Assembly: GCA_036272815.1 (NCBI GenBank)
Contig: DATAYA010000364.1
Coordinates: 1 to 15,444, forward strand
Length of the DNA: 15,444 nucleotides
Reading direction: 5' to 3'
From: DATAYA01 sp036272815
Lineage (GTDB): Bacteria > Pseudomonadota > Alphaproteobacteria > Acetobacterales > Acetobacteraceae
Shown: piece after piece, positions 15,159-15,444 of the stretch
Numbering within the stretch: the stretch's first letter is position 1
How the letters are laid out: each line of letters begins with the position of its first letter
The notes under the pieces: model-generated
Databases searched by the model: none
What the model saw: only the letters and a program-made list of their open reading frames with translations
Told to the model about the DNA's origin: nothing
Translations under genes and position numbers: made by a program

Positions 15159-15180
15159 GCGGCGGCGTCAACGCCGCCGC
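15159..15180. repeat. Perfect GC-rich inverted repeat upstream of ispDF
   Basis: GCGGCGGCGT and ACGCCGCCGC are perfect 10-base complements separated only by CA, giving a strong hairpin (9 base pairs with a 4-base loop). It lies 23 bases before the ispDF start and where the catalase similarity fades out. There is no T tract, so it is not a typical terminator of a minus-strand transcript. Confidence 0.6.
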
Positions 15181-15444
15181 GGTGGTTGTAGCGGTCCGCA
15201 TCGCCCGAGACCTTGAGCGGCGGTTCCTTGAAGCCTGCTCGACCTGCGCGAGATAATTGGTCGCGCTGGTCGCTCTCGCGGTGCTCGCCGATCGGCTTCC
15301 CGGCGTCGTCGTCATGCAGGAATGGAAGCCCTGCATGGTGTTGAAGTGGAACTTGACCCAGTGCCGCTCGCCGGCGGCATTGATGAAGGCATCGGTGTGC
15401 AAGCCATAGTCGTTCATCTCGCGCAGGCCGCGCGGCAGCCCGCG
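15167..15444 (-). pseudogene. Decayed heme-catalase gene (internal deletions and frame changes; runs off the window)
   Basis: Four pieces of a monofunctional heme catalase follow in the right order but in different frames. Piece 1 (about 15325-15444): RGLPRGLREMNDYGLHTDAF, INAAGERHWVKFHFNTMQGF. Piece 2 (15260-15325, other frame): FLHDDDAGKPIGEHRESDQRD, like the family's RESHQRDL. Piece 3 (15232-15258, first frame again): NYLAQVEQA, like the family's NYFAEVEQAAF. Piece 4 (15179-15232, other frame): FKEPPLKVSGDADRYNHR, a C-terminal catalase stretch. In an intact enzyme tens of residues separate pieces 2, 3 and 4; here they are nearly adjacent, so internal segments are lost. Nothing matches after about 15167. 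The first-frame reading runs on to a stop at 15133-15135 and overlaps the ispDF start, but is out of the catalase frame. The upstream part, with the active-site His, is beyond the window. A working product is very unlikely. Confidence 0.82.

Noticed and set aside
15133..15417. Intact 94-residue protein starting at ATG 15417
   Set aside because: The first 31 residues are a fragment of the middle of a catalase and most of what follows is out of the catalase frame. It is better described as part of a pseudogene than as a gene.

Overview
The window reads as a chromosomal segment of a very GC-rich alphaproteobacterium. The main evidence is a complete general stress response set (PhyR, NepR, EcfG-type sigma factors), known only from Alphaproteobacteria. 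A fused IspDF and a long (about 1,100-residue) GlgE agree with this. An acetic-acid-bacteria-like (Acetobacteraceae, Rhodospirillales) host is my best guess, but that family level is inference.

Left part (1-7326, minus strand): an operon for alpha-glucan synthesis from trehalose. It runs glgE, then a treS-maltokinase fusion, then the 5' part of glgB, which leaves the window at base 1. TreS converts trehalose to maltose, the maltokinase half makes maltose-1-phosphate, GlgE adds maltosyl units to a growing alpha-1,4-glucan, and GlgB adds branches. treS and glgB overlap by 8 bases.

Middle part (7487-11878): the general stress response locus. phyR lies on the minus strand, 160 bases upstream of glgE and in the same direction. 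Divergent from it are an EcfG-type sigma factor, a 300-base non-coding stretch, a second EcfG-like sigma factor, nepR, and a membrane HisKA_2 histidine kinase whose reading frame overlaps the end of nepR. Together they form the partner-switch cascade: kinase, PhyR~P, NepR capture, sigma release. Trehalose and glucan metabolism is a common output of this response elsewhere, so the direct linkage here is suggestive.

Right part (11953-15444): an M20-family amidohydrolase on the plus strand. Convergent to it is a minus-strand pair, a small WXXGXW-repeat lipoprotein joined by an ATGA overlap to a single-domain response regulator. Then come ispDF (isoprenoid precursor synthesis, MEP pathway) and, at the right edge, a decayed heme-catalase remnant whose recognisable pieces lie in different frames, with the segments between them deleted.

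No tRNA, rRNA, CRISPR array, insertion sequence or phage gene was seen. The window holds no clearly new system. The parts most worth a second look are the regulator and lipoprotein couplings, the nepR/kinase frame overlap, the extra N-terminal module of GlgE and the catalase remnant.
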